This document shows, piece by piece, positions 32,379 to 40,277 of a stretch of 42,011 nt of DNA. Origin of the DNA: Bacillota bacterium. GTDB taxonomy: Bacteria; Bacillota; Sulfobacillia; Sulfobacillales; JAIMBI01. The position numbers were made by a program, and so were the translations under genes. The notes under the pieces are model-generated. The model did no database searches, was not told where the DNA came from, and was given only the letters and a program-made list of their open reading frames with translations. Location of the stretch: contig JAJZWV010000034.1 in the NCBI GenBank assembly GCA_021846505.1, positions 1 to 42,011 of the forward strand, read 5' to 3'. How positions within the stretch are numbered: position 1 is the first letter of the stretch; every line of letters starts with the position of its first letter.

Positions 32379-32406
32379 CCTATACGACACCGGCAGCCGC
32401 CGTCAA
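32379..32406 (-). promoter_or_regulatory. Promoter of the T-box/aroF/tyrA operon
   Basis: TTGACG (32401-32406) and TATAGG (32379-32384) are 16 bases apart on the minus strand. The expected start, near 32372, precedes Stem I of the T-box by a few bases. Confidence 0.7.
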
Positions 32407-32882
32407 GCGCTTTCGGGGCTATATTGGCCAGAGCCTGTTCTAAGCAGCGGTGGCGCTTCGGCCTAAGGAGACGCCGAGGAGGGGGCGTGGTGTGGCCGGC
32501 GAGGCAAGCCAATACTCGCGCGCCACACAAAGGGGTTCCTACTGCGGGTGTCGAAACAGGGTGCGCGGACTCCTCGGGGATCGCTTCATCTGCACCGGTC
32601 TGTGCCAACTAGTGTGTGAACGCGACACCCGGGAGGACGGTGTGCCCGGAAGTCCCTGACGGACGACTGACAGGAGATGCTGTGCGACGCGCCAGGGAAA
32701 TGGGCTGCGGGCCCCGTCAAGCGTGGCCGCCGTGCTATTGGCGGTGTCCGCACGAGGCGTGAAGCCGGAGGGCGCCGCCCGGCCTCCGCCCGCCCCTGGT
32801 GCCGTGTCTGTCAGCCAGCTGGCCCCAGCCGATATCATCGGGACGCGTAACCGACGCTAGGGTGCCGCGTGGTTTCCGACGC
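32407..32882. other. Stretch without a recognisable gene
   Basis: 476 bases between the aroF promoter and the decayed hydrolase copy. All open frames are short, have mixed codon use and no ribosome sites. No tRNA, repeat or clear hairpin with T tract is seen. It may be decayed coding DNA, given the pseudogene that follows. Confidence 0.5.
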
Positions 32883-33124
32883 CTAATTCAGCCGCTCGTG
32901 TTGGAATTGCATCGCGACCCACGCCGGGCTCCGCCCAAACAGCGCCATCAGCACGCGTCCGGCCGGCGTCATGCAGCCGGGCGAAGGCAGTCGCCCGGTG
33001 CGGGCGCCCAGCAAACCCAGGCCAGCACCGCGCAGGGGTCCACGTCCCAAGACTGGCCGGGGTGAGCGTGGTCGGCCGCTGCCGCGCGCAGGTGAACAGA
33101 CACGGGCACTCGGAGCCGGTGCGC
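32883..33124 (-). pseudogene. Decayed partial duplicate of the neighbouring alpha/beta hydrolase
   Basis: Translated on the minus strand in two frames, it matches the C-terminal third of the hydrolase at 33922-34827. AHRLRVPVSVHLRAAAADHA matches AHRLRVPVSEDLLAAAADRA, then after a frame change GLLGARTG and GRVLMALFGRSPAW match GLLGMRTW and RRVLVALFPRGPAW. At DNA level, 24 identical bases occur at 33102-33125 and 34289-34312. The N-terminal half and the catalytic His end are missing. It is in the same orientation as the intact gene, with a GNAT gene between, so a tandem duplication followed by decay is likely. Confidence 0.8.
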
Positions 33125-33425
33125 GGCGCCGCCGCCGCCATGCAGCCAAATTTGTGTCATTGAGTTCACGTGCCTCCGATGGCCTCGAGGGTTATTGTCT
33201 ATCCGTGGGGTGTGGGTAAGTCGCCGGGCGGTCTCAATCGTGGAAAGCGTGGGTATCCGGGGATGAAGAAGTTTTGGCATCATACCTCTTTGGTGTGTGC
33301 TATGAGGACCCGCTGGGGGGTGTTGCCGCTAGGTGCCGTCAGCGCCACAGCGTGTTGAGTTGAGCCCGAGCTTCGGCACAGAGCGAATCCTGGGCCGGCA
33401 TGACCCGGGAGGATGGGAGGCGACG
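33125..33425. other. Gene-free stretch of lower G+C
   Basis: About 300 bases between the pseudogene and the GNAT start, visibly poorer in G+C than the surroundings, for example around 33240-33310. Short frames lack codon bias. No repeat ends or transposase remnants are recognised. The composition suggests foreign or decayed DNA. Confidence 0.4.
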
Positions 33426-33962
33426 TTGCCCGCTGGCGAATCAGAGGCTATCCGAATCCGCCCGCTGGGGCCGGATGACAGCCTGGACGAATTAACCGAG
33501 CTCCTGCATCGAGCGTATCAGCGGCTGGCCGTGATGGGCCTGAACTTTACCGCCGTGGACCAGGAGTCCAGCGTCACGCGCGGTCGCGCCCAAGGGGGGA
33601 CTTGCCTCGTTGCCGAGGTGGCGGGCGCGATGGTGGGGACTGTGACCTATTACCCTCCCGGCGGGAAAGCGTACTGTGCCTGGTATGCCTGTGGCGGAGT
33701 CGGCCATCTCGGACAGTTTGCCGTTCTGCCGGGCTGCCAAAGACGCGGCATTGGCGGACAGCTGCTGGATGCCGCCGAGGCACTGGCCGCCCATGACGGC
33801 GCCAAGGAGCTGGCGTTAGACACTGCGGAACCGGCGGTGCATCTCACCCAGTACTATGAGCAGCGCGGATACCGCCTGGTGGGCCACGAGCAGTGGGAAG
33901 GGAAAACCTACCGCAGCGTCATCATGAGCAAGACCCTCGCGACGCAAATCCCAGACGGCTAG
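33426..33962 (+). CDS. GNAT-family N-acetyltransferase
   Basis: 178 residues from TTG 33426, with GGGAGG five bases upstream; the frame runs back to 33333 without a ribosome site there. The N-acetyltransferase core is clear: IRIRPLGPDDSLDELTELLH at the start, ACGGVGHLGQFAVLPGCQRR leading into GIGGQLLDAAE, the acetyl-CoA binding loop, and YYEQRGYRLVGHEQW near the end. Substrate unknown. It lies between two copies (one decayed) of an alpha/beta hydrolase and overlaps the intact convergent copy by 41 bases. Confidence 0.87.
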   Translation: MPAGESEAIRIRPLGPDDSLDELTELLHRAYQRLAVMGLNFTAVDQESSVTRGRAQGGTCLVAEVAGAMVGTVTYYPPGGKAYCAWYACGGVGHLGQFAVLPGCQRRGIGGQLLDAAEALAAHDGAKELALDTAEPAVHLTQYYEQRGYRLVGHEQWEGKTYRSVIMSKTLATQIPDG

Positions 33963-34827
33963 GCTCGCGGCCATAGAAGTCGCGGGCCGCCTCGGCGAAA
34001 GCCTCGGGGTCATCCCAAAACACGTAGTGGCCGGTGGGAAGTCCCACGGCGTCCACGCCCGCCGCCTCGAGCGCGGCCAACGTCCGGGCTGCCCGCGCCG
34101 CGGCCCACGCGGGGCCCCGCGGAAACAGCGCCACCAGCACACGCCGGGACGCCGTCACGCGTGCGAGCGACCGCATGCCCCAGGTGCGCATGCCCAGCAA
34201 ACCCAGGCGCATCACCGCGCGACTGTCCAAGTTCCAAGGCTCGCCGGGGCGAGCGCGGTCGGCCGCCGCGGCGAGCAAATCCTCGGAGACGGGCACTCGG
34301 AGCCGGTGCGCGATAGCGTCAGCGCTGTCCGGCGCCTCCGGCGGCGCGGGAGGACCAGGGCGCCGCGTGAGGATCCGGCCGCCCACCACCCGATCCGCGG
34401 CGTCCAGCGCAGAGGCCGCTAAGGCCTGCCACCCCTGCGCTTCACGGACCACGATGGAGGCCGCGCCGCCGTCAATCAAGAGCAGGGATCGAAGCGGGAT
34501 CTGCCCCTCCGCCGCAATCGCCAGCGCCACATAGCCGCCCAAGGAATGCCCCGCGAGGTGTGGGGCGGTGATGCCCTGCCGCTCGCAGAAAGCTGCCAGC
34601 CAGCGCGACAGCCCTCGAGCATCCGCCTGGCGGAGGGATTGGCTGCCACCGGTGCCGGGCAGGTCCAGCAGGTGCCACCCCAAGTGCGGGGCGGCGCGCG
34701 CCACGGCGAGGCCCTCGGCTCCGGTCCAGCCCGCGGCCGGCAGGAAAAGGGCGGGCTCACCGCGGCGGTCCCCGGCACGGACAAATCTCACTCCGCCGCT
34801 TGCTTCCACCGAATAGTCCCCGGCCAA
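33922..34827 (-). CDS. Alpha/beta hydrolase
   Basis: 301 residues from TTG 34827, chosen for GAGGTG six bases upstream; GTG 34836 and 34854 are alternatives, and the frame continues far upstream as noise. The fold shows the oxyanion strand ALFLPAAGWTG, HLLDLPGTGGS, the nucleophile elbow AGHSLGGYVALAIA, an Asp after strand 6 and the catalytic His in GLPTGHYVFWDDPEAF. Esterase, lipase or lactonase activity is possible; the substrate is not predictable. Its 3' end overlaps the convergent GNAT gene. A partial, decayed copy lies at 32883-33124. Confidence 0.85.
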   Translation of the reverse strand: MAGDYSVEASGGVRFVRAGDRRGEPALFLPAAGWTGAEGLAVARAAPHLGWHLLDLPGTGGSQSLRQADARGLSRWLAAFCERQGITAPHLAGHSLGGYVALAIAAEGQIPLRSLLLIDGGAASIVVREAQGWQALAASALDAADRVVGGRILTRRPGPPAPPEAPDSADAIAHRLRVPVSEDLLAAAADRARPGEPWNLDSRAVMRLGLLGMRTWGMRSLARVTASRRVLVALFPRGPAWAAARAARTLAALEAAGVDAVGLPTGHYVFWDDPEAFAEAARDFYGREPSRLGFASRGSCS

Positions 34828-34924
34828 CGGCTTCACCTCACGCCAATGATACACGGGAGAGTCCGGCGACCCAATCGGGGGGCGCCAAGACAGAGGGCAG
34901 GGCCCGCGCAGAGACCCCGGCGCC

Positions 34925-34963
34925 TTGACACTCGCCTGGCTAGAGGCAACACTTTCAGCCAGG
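34925..34963 (+). promoter_or_regulatory. Promoter with dyad operator for the trans-sulfuration operon
   Basis: TTGACA (34925-34930) and AACACT (34948-34953) are 17 bases apart. A dyad with 7-base arms, CCTGGCT (34935-34941) and AGCCAGG (34957-34963), encloses the -10 box and the expected start site, a good place for a repressor. If transcription starts further upstream, the same sequence would form an RNA hairpin just before the AAGGAGG. Confidence 0.55.
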
Positions 34964-34977
34964 TTAAGGAGGGCGCC

Positions 34978-36138
34978 ATGGATTTCAACACACGCGTCGT
35001 GGCCGCGGAGGCGGTGGCCACCCCCCACAATGCGGTTTCGCCTCCCATCTTTCAAACGTCGGTGTTTGCCTTTGAGGACGCAGAGGCCGTGGACCAGCTG
35101 CTCAGCGGGGCGCGCCCGGGCTATTCCTACAGCCGCGGCGGCAACCCCACTTTCGATGTGCTGGCGGGGCTCATCGCCAGCCTGGAGGGGGCGGAGGCTG
35201 CCGTGGTGGCGGCGTCGGGCACCGGGGCCCTGACAGCCGCCATCCTGACGCTTGCGCCCGCGCCCGTGCGCCTCTTGGTGTCGCGCGAGATTTATGGGGG
35301 CACGGTGGGCCTCGCCCGCAAAGTGCTGGCGCCCCTGGGCTATCCCATGGAGTGGGTGGATCTGCACGACCCGGCGGCGGTGGCCGCGGCGTGTGACGGC
35401 CCGCCGGCGATTTTGCTGGCGGAGAGCATTTCGAATCCGCTGGGCCGCGTGGCCCCGCTGGATGAGGTGATTCGCTCCGCGCACGCGGCGTCGGTGCCGG
35501 TGATGGTCGACAACACCTTCGCTACGCCTTATCATGCGCGGCCCCTGTCATGGGGTGCGGATGTGGTGGTGCACTCCCTCACCAAGTTCATCGGCGGCCA
35601 CAGCGATCTCATGCTCGGCGTGCTGGCGGGATCCCCCGACCGCATGGCGGCGGCGCGCGACGTGGTGGCCACGGCGGGGTTCACGCCCGACCCGTTCGCC
35701 TGCTGGCTCGCGCTGCGCGGCGCGCGGACGCTGGCCCTCCGCATGGAGCGCGCCAGTGCCAATGCGCTGGCGCTGGCCGAGGCGCTGCAAGGCCACCCCG
35801 CCGTGCGACGTGTCTACTATCCGGGCTTGGCGTCTCACCCGGACTATCCGGTGGCGCGGTCGCTGCTGTCCCGTGGATTTGGCGCGATCGTATCGGTGGC
35901 GCTGGACGGCGGCTATGAGGCGGTGCAGCAGATGGTGCAGCGCCTGCGGCTGGTCCGGTTTGTGCCCAGCTTGGGCGACGTGGCCACCACCCTGTCGCAT
36001 CCCAAAGTCGCGTCCCATCGCGAGCTGTCTTTGGAGGAGCAGGCGGCGGTGCATATTGAGGGGCGCGTCGTGCGCATCTCGGTGGGCATCGAGCAGGCGG
36101 CGGACATCATTGAGGACTTTCGAGCGGCACTGAGCTAG
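34978..36138 (+). CDS. Trans-sulfuration PLP enzyme (cystathionine gamma-synthase / lyase or methionine gamma-lyase type)
   Basis: 386 residues from ATG 34978 with AAGGAGGG four bases upstream. Cys/Met-metabolism PLP motifs: the phosphate-binding YSYSRGGNPT, ASGTGALTAAILTL, VMVDNTFATPY with the PLP-pairing Asp, and VVHSLTKFIGGHSDLMLG with the Schiff-base Lys. The end, VRISVGIEQAADIIEDF, is also typical. The family makes or breaks cystathionine or eliminates sulfur from methionine/homocysteine; sequence alone does not separate these. The downstream mtnA, 12 bases away, suggests a methionine recycling unit. Confidence 0.9.
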   Translation: MDFNTRVVAAEAVATPHNAVSPPIFQTSVFAFEDAEAVDQLLSGARPGYSYSRGGNPTFDVLAGLIASLEGAEAAVVAASGTGALTAAILTLAPAPVRLLVSREIYGGTVGLARKVLAPLGYPMEWVDLHDPAAVAAACDGPPAILLAESISNPLGRVAPLDEVIRSAHAASVPVMVDNTFATPYHARPLSWGADVVVHSLTKFIGGHSDLMLGVLAGSPDRMAAARDVVATAGFTPDPFACWLALRGARTLALRMERASANALALAEALQGHPAVRRVYYPGLASHPDYPVARSLLSRGFGAIVSVALDGGYEAVQQMVQRLRLVRFVPSLGDVATTLSHPKVASHRELSLEEQAAVHIEGRVVRISVGIEQAADIIEDFRAALS

Positions 36139-36150
36139 GAGGTGGGCAGC

Positions 36151-37281
36151 GTGCCAGGAAGGGACCGTGATTCGCTCGGCCCGTCGGAGGGGTACCAGAG
36201 CCTCCGGTGGGACGGCGGGGTGCTGTGGGTGTTGGACCAGCGGGAGCTTCCCGGAGAAACCCGCTATCTCCAGGCCGACACGGTGGACGCGGTCGCCGAC
36301 GCCATCCGCACCTTGGCGGTGCGCGGGGCGCCGGCCATTGGAGCGGCCGCGGCTTACGGCTTGGCCATCGCGGCCGCGCCAGAGTCCCGCGACGAGCTGG
36401 CTCGCGTCCAGGCCCGGCTGGAGCAGGCAGCCGCACGGCTTCGCGGCACGCGTCCGACCGCCGTGAACTTGGCCTGGGCCCTGGATCGCGTCCTCAAGGC
36501 GGCGGAGGGGGCCCCCTCCGCCGCGGAGCTGTCGCACCGCGTGCTGGCGGAAGCATCGGCCATCGCCGACGAGGACCGGCGCATCAACCGGGCACTGGCC
36601 CAGCATGGGCAGTCGGTGATGCCCCGCCGGCCGTCCGCAGTGACGGTGGTGCACCACTGCAACACCGGCTCGCTGGCCACGGTGGACTATGGCACCGCGC
36701 TCGGGGTCATTCGGGCGGCTCACGAAGCAGGCCAGGCGCTGTTCGTGCTGGTGGATGAAACCCGGCCCCTGCTGCAGGGCGCCCGCCTCACCATGTGGGA
36801 GCTCCAGCAGCTGGGCATCCCGGCGGCCCTCATGGTGGATGGGGCCGCCGCGCATCAGATGCGAACCCGCGGCGTGGACCTGTGCCTGGTGGGCGCGGAC
36901 CGCATTGCCGCTAACGGCGACACTGCGAACAAGATAGGCACCTACCAGCTGGCGCTGGCGGCCAAGGCGCACGGGGTGCCGTTTTACGTGGCGGCGCCTA
37001 CCAGCACCATTGACTTGGCGATGGCCGACGGCAGCGGGATGGTGATTGAGGAGCGGGCCGGCGATGAGGTGGCGGTGATTGGCGGGCGCCGCATGGCTCC
37101 GCCAGGGGCCGCTGTGCTGAATCCCGCCTTTGACGTGACGCCGGCCGCGCTGGTGGCGGGCATCATTACGGAAGTAGGGGTGCTCACGCCGCCATACCGC
37201 GACGCCCTGGCAGCGGCCGTGGCGCGGTCTGCTGCGGGCGGGGGCGCCGGCCGAGTGGCGGCAGAAGGAATCCGCGGCTGA
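36151..37281 (+). CDS. mtnA: S-methyl-5-thioribose-1-phosphate isomerase
   Basis: 376 residues from GTG 36151, with AGGAGG eight bases upstream (a GTG at 36142 overlaps that site and is less likely). Family motifs: TLAVRGAPAIGAAAAYGLA, RPTAVNLAWAL, the catalytic Cys in VVHHCNTGSLAT, the catalytic Asp in LVGADRIAANGDTANKIGT and FYVAAPTSTID. It converts 5-methylthioribose 1-phosphate to the ribulose form in methionine salvage. No other salvage gene is in the window, so the pathway continues elsewhere or the enzyme serves a related shunt. The protein is slightly longer than usual at both ends. Confidence 0.94.
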   Translation: MPGRDRDSLGPSEGYQSLRWDGGVLWVLDQRELPGETRYLQADTVDAVADAIRTLAVRGAPAIGAAAAYGLAIAAAPESRDELARVQARLEQAAARLRGTRPTAVNLAWALDRVLKAAEGAPSAAELSHRVLAEASAIADEDRRINRALAQHGQSVMPRRPSAVTVVHHCNTGSLATVDYGTALGVIRAAHEAGQALFVLVDETRPLLQGARLTMWELQQLGIPAALMVDGAAAHQMRTRGVDLCLVGADRIAANGDTANKIGTYQLALAAKAHGVPFYVAAPTSTIDLAMADGSGMVIEERAGDEVAVIGGRRMAPPGAAVLNPAFDVTPAALVAGIITEVGVLTPPYRDALAAAVARSAAGGGAGRVAAEGIRG

Positions 37282-37330
37282 CATCGGGAATCACCACCAA
37301 ACAGCCGCGATGAGAGGGAGGTGCGCATCG

Positions 37331-38215
37331 GTGCAATTGTGGAAGGCTCTGCATCACATGGTGGATCCTCAGAACCACACAGACGAAGAGGTGCGCGGGT
37401 TTCAGCAGATTGGCGGCCAGGTGCTGGATGTCCTGGACCGCTTGTCGCATGACCAAGCGCCGGGCGCGGCCCTGGCGTACATTCAGGTGGCGCGGTGTCT
37501 GGAGCTGATGGCCGACGGGCTCATTGCCCCCTACCAGGAGGCGGCATCTGGATCGAGCGCCCCGAGCCACATGCCCAACTGGATTCGCAGCCAGGCGCTG
37601 GCGCTGTATCATCCGATACCGGAGCTGGTCACCGCCGCCAAACAGGAAGCGATTGACCCGGGCGGCGGCCGCGACGTGGACCTTCCCTGGATTCTCAAAG
37701 GGCGGGTGATGGGCGCCAGCCATGAGGGCATGCCCGTGTTTCGCGCGTATGGGGGCGCGGTCAAAGGCGTCATGGAGTGGGTGGAAGTGGCCGTCCAGTC
37801 CGGCCCGGTCTTCAAGCAGGCCCAGCTGTACCTGGCGGAGGCGTCCACCAACTGGGAGTCGGCCAACCATCTGCTGTACGGCTTTCGAGATGAGGCGCCG
37901 TCGCCCGCGACACTGCAGTCGCTGGACAACTACCTGTGGACCGCGGTGGCGTATGCGCTGGGCGCCATTCAAGAGCAGATGAGCCCAGGCATCATGCAGA
38001 CGATGGACATTGACACCATGCTGGAGGGCGCGGACATCCAGGATGGCCATCTCCAGGTCCTGCGGACCGACCGCTCGGGCCACAGCGAAGTGGTGCGCGA
38101 CATCGCCCGGCAGTGGCGCGACGTGATGCGCGACGAAGGGCCCTACGGCCACGGCGAACATCACCACCACGACCACGACCATGACCACCATCATCACCAT
38201 CGCGATTGGGACTGA
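37331..38215 (+). CDS. Uncharacterised protein with a histidine-rich C-terminal tail
   Basis: 294 residues from GTG 37331, nine bases after GAGGGAGG. The body is mostly helical and acidic, without signal peptide or membrane segment. Segments include HDQAPGAALAYIQVARCLEL, WILKGRVMGASHEGMPVFRA and SANHLLYGFRDEA. The last 25 residues hold a run of His and Asp (HHHHDHDHDHHHHHRDWD), with 11 His in 18 residues, a natural metal-binding tail like those of nickel or zinc chaperones. The body matches no family I know. It lies between mtnA and a tandem ADP-ribosylglycohydrolase, with gaps of 49 and 38 bases, so all may be co-transcribed. Confidence 0.7.
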   Translation: MQLWKALHHMVDPQNHTDEEVRGFQQIGGQVLDVLDRLSHDQAPGAALAYIQVARCLELMADGLIAPYQEAASGSSAPSHMPNWIRSQALALYHPIPELVTAAKQEAIDPGGGRDVDLPWILKGRVMGASHEGMPVFRAYGGAVKGVMEWVEVAVQSGPVFKQAQLYLAEASTNWESANHLLYGFRDEAPSPATLQSLDNYLWTAVAYALGAIQEQMSPGIMQTMDIDTMLEGADIQDGHLQVLRTDRSGHSEVVRDIARQWRDVMRDEGPYGHGEHHHHDHDHDHHHHHRDWD

Positions 38216-38253
38216 CGGCGGCGGGCCGGCACCCTATCGAGTGAGGAGCGCGG

Positions 38254-40266
38254 ATGGATACACCGGCATTGACCCAGGCGGTTCGGGATCGGGCACGGGG
38301 GGCGATGCTGGGCCAGCTGGCGGGGGACGCGCTGGGCAGCATGGTGGAGTTTCAATCGGCGGCCCAGATCCGCGAGCAGTTTCCCGGTGGGCTCTCAATC
38401 ATCGGGCCGAGTCCCGTGTTCGGGACCATAGCCGGACAGCCCACTGACGACTCCGAAATGGCGCTGGCCCTGGCGGACACGCTGGTGGCCCGCGGGGCCC
38501 GCGGATACGATGCCGAGGCCGCGGCAGCGGCCTATCTGGCGTGGTTTCACAGCGGCCCGTTTGACTGTGGCCGAACCATCGCCGCTGCGCTGTCGGCGAT
38601 GGCCGAGGCGCGAGCGCAGGGCCAAGACTTGGCTCAGGCTGCCCGGGCGGCCAGCAGCTGGCAGAGCCGGGCCAATGGCTCGGTGATGCGCCATGCGGTG
38701 CTGGGGATCTGGGGCTGGGCCGCGGCGGACACCGCGGTCGCCGAGGCGGCGCGCGCCGACGCGCTTTTGACGCACGCCCATGCGGACTGCCAGGAGGCGT
38801 CCGCCGTCTACGCGGTTGCGCTGGCGCGTGTGATTCGCGAGGGGCTGACGGGCTTGCAGGCGTGGGAGGCGGCCGGCGTCTGGCAGGCTACCCACGGCAC
38901 CAGCCTCGCGGTGGCGGAATGCTTGGCGCTGGCGCGCGATGAGCCGCCCGCGTCGTTTTCGGGGCTGGTCACCAACGCGCTGCACAATGCGTTTTACCAG
39001 GCGATTCACGCGGAAGCCCCGGCCGCCGGGATAGTGGCCACGGTCATGGCGGGCCAAGACACCGACACCAATGCCTGCATCGCCGGCGCCCTGTTGGGCG
39101 CCATTTACGGCGCGTCTTCGATTCCCGCGCCGTGGCGGCAAGTTCTGGGGTCCTGCCGGCCGGGGCCCGACTCGCCACGCCCCCGCCCGAAGCTTTACTG
39201 GCCGGCCAGCGGTGAGGCGGTGGCCGATGCCCTGCTCTTGGCGGGCCGCGCGTGGGCAGGACACGGCCCCGCGCCGAAGTCGGCGGCGGTTCAACCCGCC
39301 CGCCGCGCCGCCCCATCGCGGCCGTCCCGGTCGCGCTTTCAAGGGGCGCTGCTGGGCGGTGGGATTGGGGATGCGCTGGGCTTCCCCTACGAGTCGCGAC
39401 CCCTGGATTATCACCCCCGGCCTCTGGTGTTCACGGGGCGGCGGCGCGGCGGCATTTCGGATGACACGCAGCTCACGCTGGCGGTGGGCGACACACTCCT
39501 GGCCCAAGGGTGGCTTGACCCCGAGGATTTAGCGCGGCGGCTGGTGGAGTGGCTGCCGGTGGCCATTGGGCCGGGGCGGGCCACCATTGATGCGGTGCTC
39601 CGCCTCGGCCGGGGCGTGCCTTGGCACGCAGCGGGATCGCCGTCGGCCGGCAACGGCGCAGCGATGCGCGCAGCGCCCATTGGGCTCTTGCGCTGGAATG
39701 ACCCGCCGCTGCGGCTGGCGGAAGCGCTGGCGTCGGCACTGCCCACGCATCACGACCCGCTGGCGGCGGCCAGCACGGCCATCATGGCGGAGGCGGTGGC
39801 CAGCCTGGTTCAAATCGACGCGGAGGCGTTCGAGCCCGGGCCGTGGCTGGAGGGACTGGCGCGCCTGGCCGACCTGCTCGCGCCTGAGCCGGTGGCGGAG
39901 CGGCGCGACCCCACCTCCCGGGTGACGTTAGGGGAGCGTGTGCGGTCGGTCGGCAGCCATCTCCAAGACCCGGCCCCCGAGGTGATTGGCCAGCTGTTTT
40001 ACAGCGGCGGGTTTGTGCTGGAGACGTTGCCAACGGTGCTGTGGTCCTTTGTTACCGCATATCGCGATCCGACAGCCGTGCTGACGAAGGCCATCACGGT
40101 GGGCCACGACACCGACACCGTGGGCGCGATGGCCGGCACGCTGGCCGGAGCGCTGCACGGGGTGGAGGCGCTGCCGCCGCATTTGGTGGCTCAGCTCGAT
40201 TGCCGCCAGGAGCTGGACACCATGGCGTGCGCCCTATTTGAGAGAGCTCAGGGCCAGCGCCGCTAA
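38254..40266 (+). CDS. Tandem ADP-ribosylglycohydrolase (two ARH/DraG domains)
   Basis: 670 residues from ATG 38254 with GTGAGGAG five bases upstream. Domain 1 (about 10-335): MLGQLAGDALGSMVEF, the metal-binding TDDSEMALALAD at residue 64, and GQDTDTNACIAGALLGAIYG at about 267. Domain 2 (about 350-665): LLGGGIGDALGFPYE near 365, ISDDTQLTLAVGD near 400 and GHDTDTVGAMAGTLAGALHG near 616. Both domains keep the two-metal acidic residues, so both could be active. ARH enzymes remove ADP-ribose from proteins, nucleic acids or metabolites. A Pro/Arg-rich linker (about 325-350) joins the domains. Most bacterial members have a single domain of about 300 residues, so the duplication is unusual. Confidence 0.9.
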   Translation: MDTPALTQAVRDRARGAMLGQLAGDALGSMVEFQSAAQIREQFPGGLSIIGPSPVFGTIAGQPTDDSEMALALADTLVARGARGYDAEAAAAAYLAWFHSGPFDCGRTIAAALSAMAEARAQGQDLAQAARAASSWQSRANGSVMRHAVLGIWGWAAADTAVAEAARADALLTHAHADCQEASAVYAVALARVIREGLTGLQAWEAAGVWQATHGTSLAVAECLALARDEPPASFSGLVTNALHNAFYQAIHAEAPAAGIVATVMAGQDTDTNACIAGALLGAIYGASSIPAPWRQVLGSCRPGPDSPRPRPKLYWPASGEAVADALLLAGRAWAGHGPAPKSAAVQPARRAAPSRPSRSRFQGALLGGGIGDALGFPYESRPLDYHPRPLVFTGRRRGGISDDTQLTLAVGDTLLAQGWLDPEDLARRLVEWLPVAIGPGRATIDAVLRLGRGVPWHAAGSPSAGNGAAMRAAPIGLLRWNDPPLRLAEALASALPTHHDPLAAASTAIMAEAVASLVQIDAEAFEPGPWLEGLARLADLLAPEPVAERRDPTSRVTLGERVRSVGSHLQDPAPEVIGQLFYSGGFVLETLPTVLWSFVTAYRDPTAVLTKAITVGHDTDTVGAMAGTLAGALHGVEALPPHLVAQLDCRQELDTMACALFERAQGQRR

Positions 40267-40277
40267 GGGCGGCCCAC

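Noticed and set aside
32228-32608. Short frame overlapping the T-box leader
   Set aside because: The span is explained by the structured RNA and its promoter; no ribosome site.
34930-34977. SAM-I riboswitch ahead of the trans-sulfuration gene
   Set aside because: The space is too short and the conserved SAM-I core sequences are absent; only a simple dyad is present.
34828-35535. Upstream extension of the alpha/beta hydrolase frame
   Set aside because: Runs antisense through the start of the trans-sulfuration gene and reads like a shadow; ribosome sites support a start near 34827-34854.
35548-37284. 578-codon minus-strand frame across the trans-sulfuration and mtnA genes
   Set aside because: Spans two well-identified genes on the other strand and their gap; no ribosome site and no motifs.
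38150-38208. CAC/CAT-rich run as a simple repeat or CRISPR-like element
   Set aside because: It is the coding sequence of the His/Asp-rich tail in frame, with alternating His codons and no spacers.
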